Below, one piece after another: positions 14,215 through 14,373 of a stretch of 14,373 nt of DNA. Under the pieces are notes generated by a model. The model was given only the letters and a program-made list of their open reading frames with translations. It was not told the origin of the DNA and did no database searches. Position 1 is the stretch's first letter, and every line of letters starts with the position of its first letter. The position numbers were made by a program, and so were the translations under genes. Source of the stretch: Kordiimonadaceae bacterium. GTDB taxonomy: Bacteria > Pseudomonadota > Alphaproteobacteria > Sphingomonadales > Emcibacteraceae. The stretch is from positions 1-14,373 of the forward strand of contig JABIPV010000033.1 of the NCBI GenBank assembly GCA_018699075.1, in the 5' to 3' direction.

Positions 14215-14373
14215 TTAATAGCCCATCTATTTTGTGTGAAATATTACATTACAGTAAAATATTCCTTTGTCACATATTAAAAAGGCACTCTTTAAGGTGA
14301 GTGATTATATAATTACAACCGGTATTAAATATTAATATTTTCAGCAATTGTTAGCTAGAAGGTTACTTCCATA
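14215..14373. other. AT-rich intergenic stretch upstream of the aminotransferase
   Basis: I see no gene in this end segment. On the minus strand, GTGACA (14273-14268) resembles a -35 box. It is followed by two overlapping TGTAAT copies (14253-14248 and 14248-14243), but their spacings of 14 and 19 bases are poor, so any promoter call is weak. AAATATTAATATTT at 14327-14340 is a perfect 14-base palindrome in very AT-rich sequence and may be chance. Confidence 0.4.
14279..14303 (-). terminator. Weak hairpin with T-tract on the minus strand
   Basis: Read on the minus strand, CACTC (14303-14299) and GAGTG (14290-14286) form a 5-base-pair stem with an 8-base loop. CC and five T follow. It could terminate a minus-strand gene that lies beyond the window edge, which would isolate the aminotransferase as its own unit. 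The stem is short, so the call is tentative. Confidence 0.3.

Noticed and set aside
14277..14295. CtrA-type TTAA-N7-TTAA box
   Set aside because: The two TTAA half-sites are 11 bases apart here, and 12 apart before trxA at 12656-12675, so neither fits the 7-base spacing.
1..14373. Defence island, mobile element, CRISPR array or other novel gene system
   Set aside because: AddAB could be mistaken for a phage-defence nuclease, but all genes are recognisable housekeeping families in a plausible chromosomal order, with no repeats, integrase, transposase or composition break.

Overview
The window reads as chromosomal core sequence from an AT-rich, free-living alphaproteobacterium. The evidence is an alphaproteobacterial-type AddAB pair, a DivL-like cell-cycle kinase homologue, and the order ahcY - divL - tsaE - amgK/murU - addB - addA - trxA. 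From general knowledge of these genomes I believe this order recurs across the class. Composition is low in GC for the class (about 40% by eye). I cannot fix the order from sequence alone; a low-GC marine lineage such as the Kordiimonadales/Emcibacter group would fit, but that is a guess. No mobile elements, CRISPR arrays, tRNA or rRNA genes are visible.

Layout: ahcY (40-1335, +) ends at a clear intrinsic terminator (1358-1422). A tight five-gene run on the + strand follows: divL (1492-3987), tsaE (3984-4487, 4-base overlap), a fused amgK-murU gene (4480-6198, 8-base overlap), addB (6203-9163, TTG start after a strong RBS) and addA (9163-12621, 1-base overlap). These spacings indicate one translationally coupled operon. 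trxA (12700-13017) lies 78 bases further on, with a possible promoter of its own. It converges on a minus-strand gene for a Tat-exported HisC-like aminotransferase (13084-14214), and a symmetric bidirectional terminator (13039-13075) separates the two. The last 159 bases are an AT-rich intergenic stretch upstream of the aminotransferase.

Functions: the operon joins cell-cycle signalling (DivL, with Tyr where the phospho-accepting His normally sits), tRNA t6A modification (TsaE), peptidoglycan sugar recycling (MurNAc kinase plus uridylyltransferase in one polypeptide) and recombinational repair of double-strand breaks (AddAB). AhcY clears S-adenosylhomocysteine and TrxA is the general disulfide reductant. 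I find no evidence of an undescribed multi-gene system. The points worth a second look are the Tyr-for-His kinase homologue, the AmgK-MurU fusion, and the periplasmic PLP enzyme with an altered motif.
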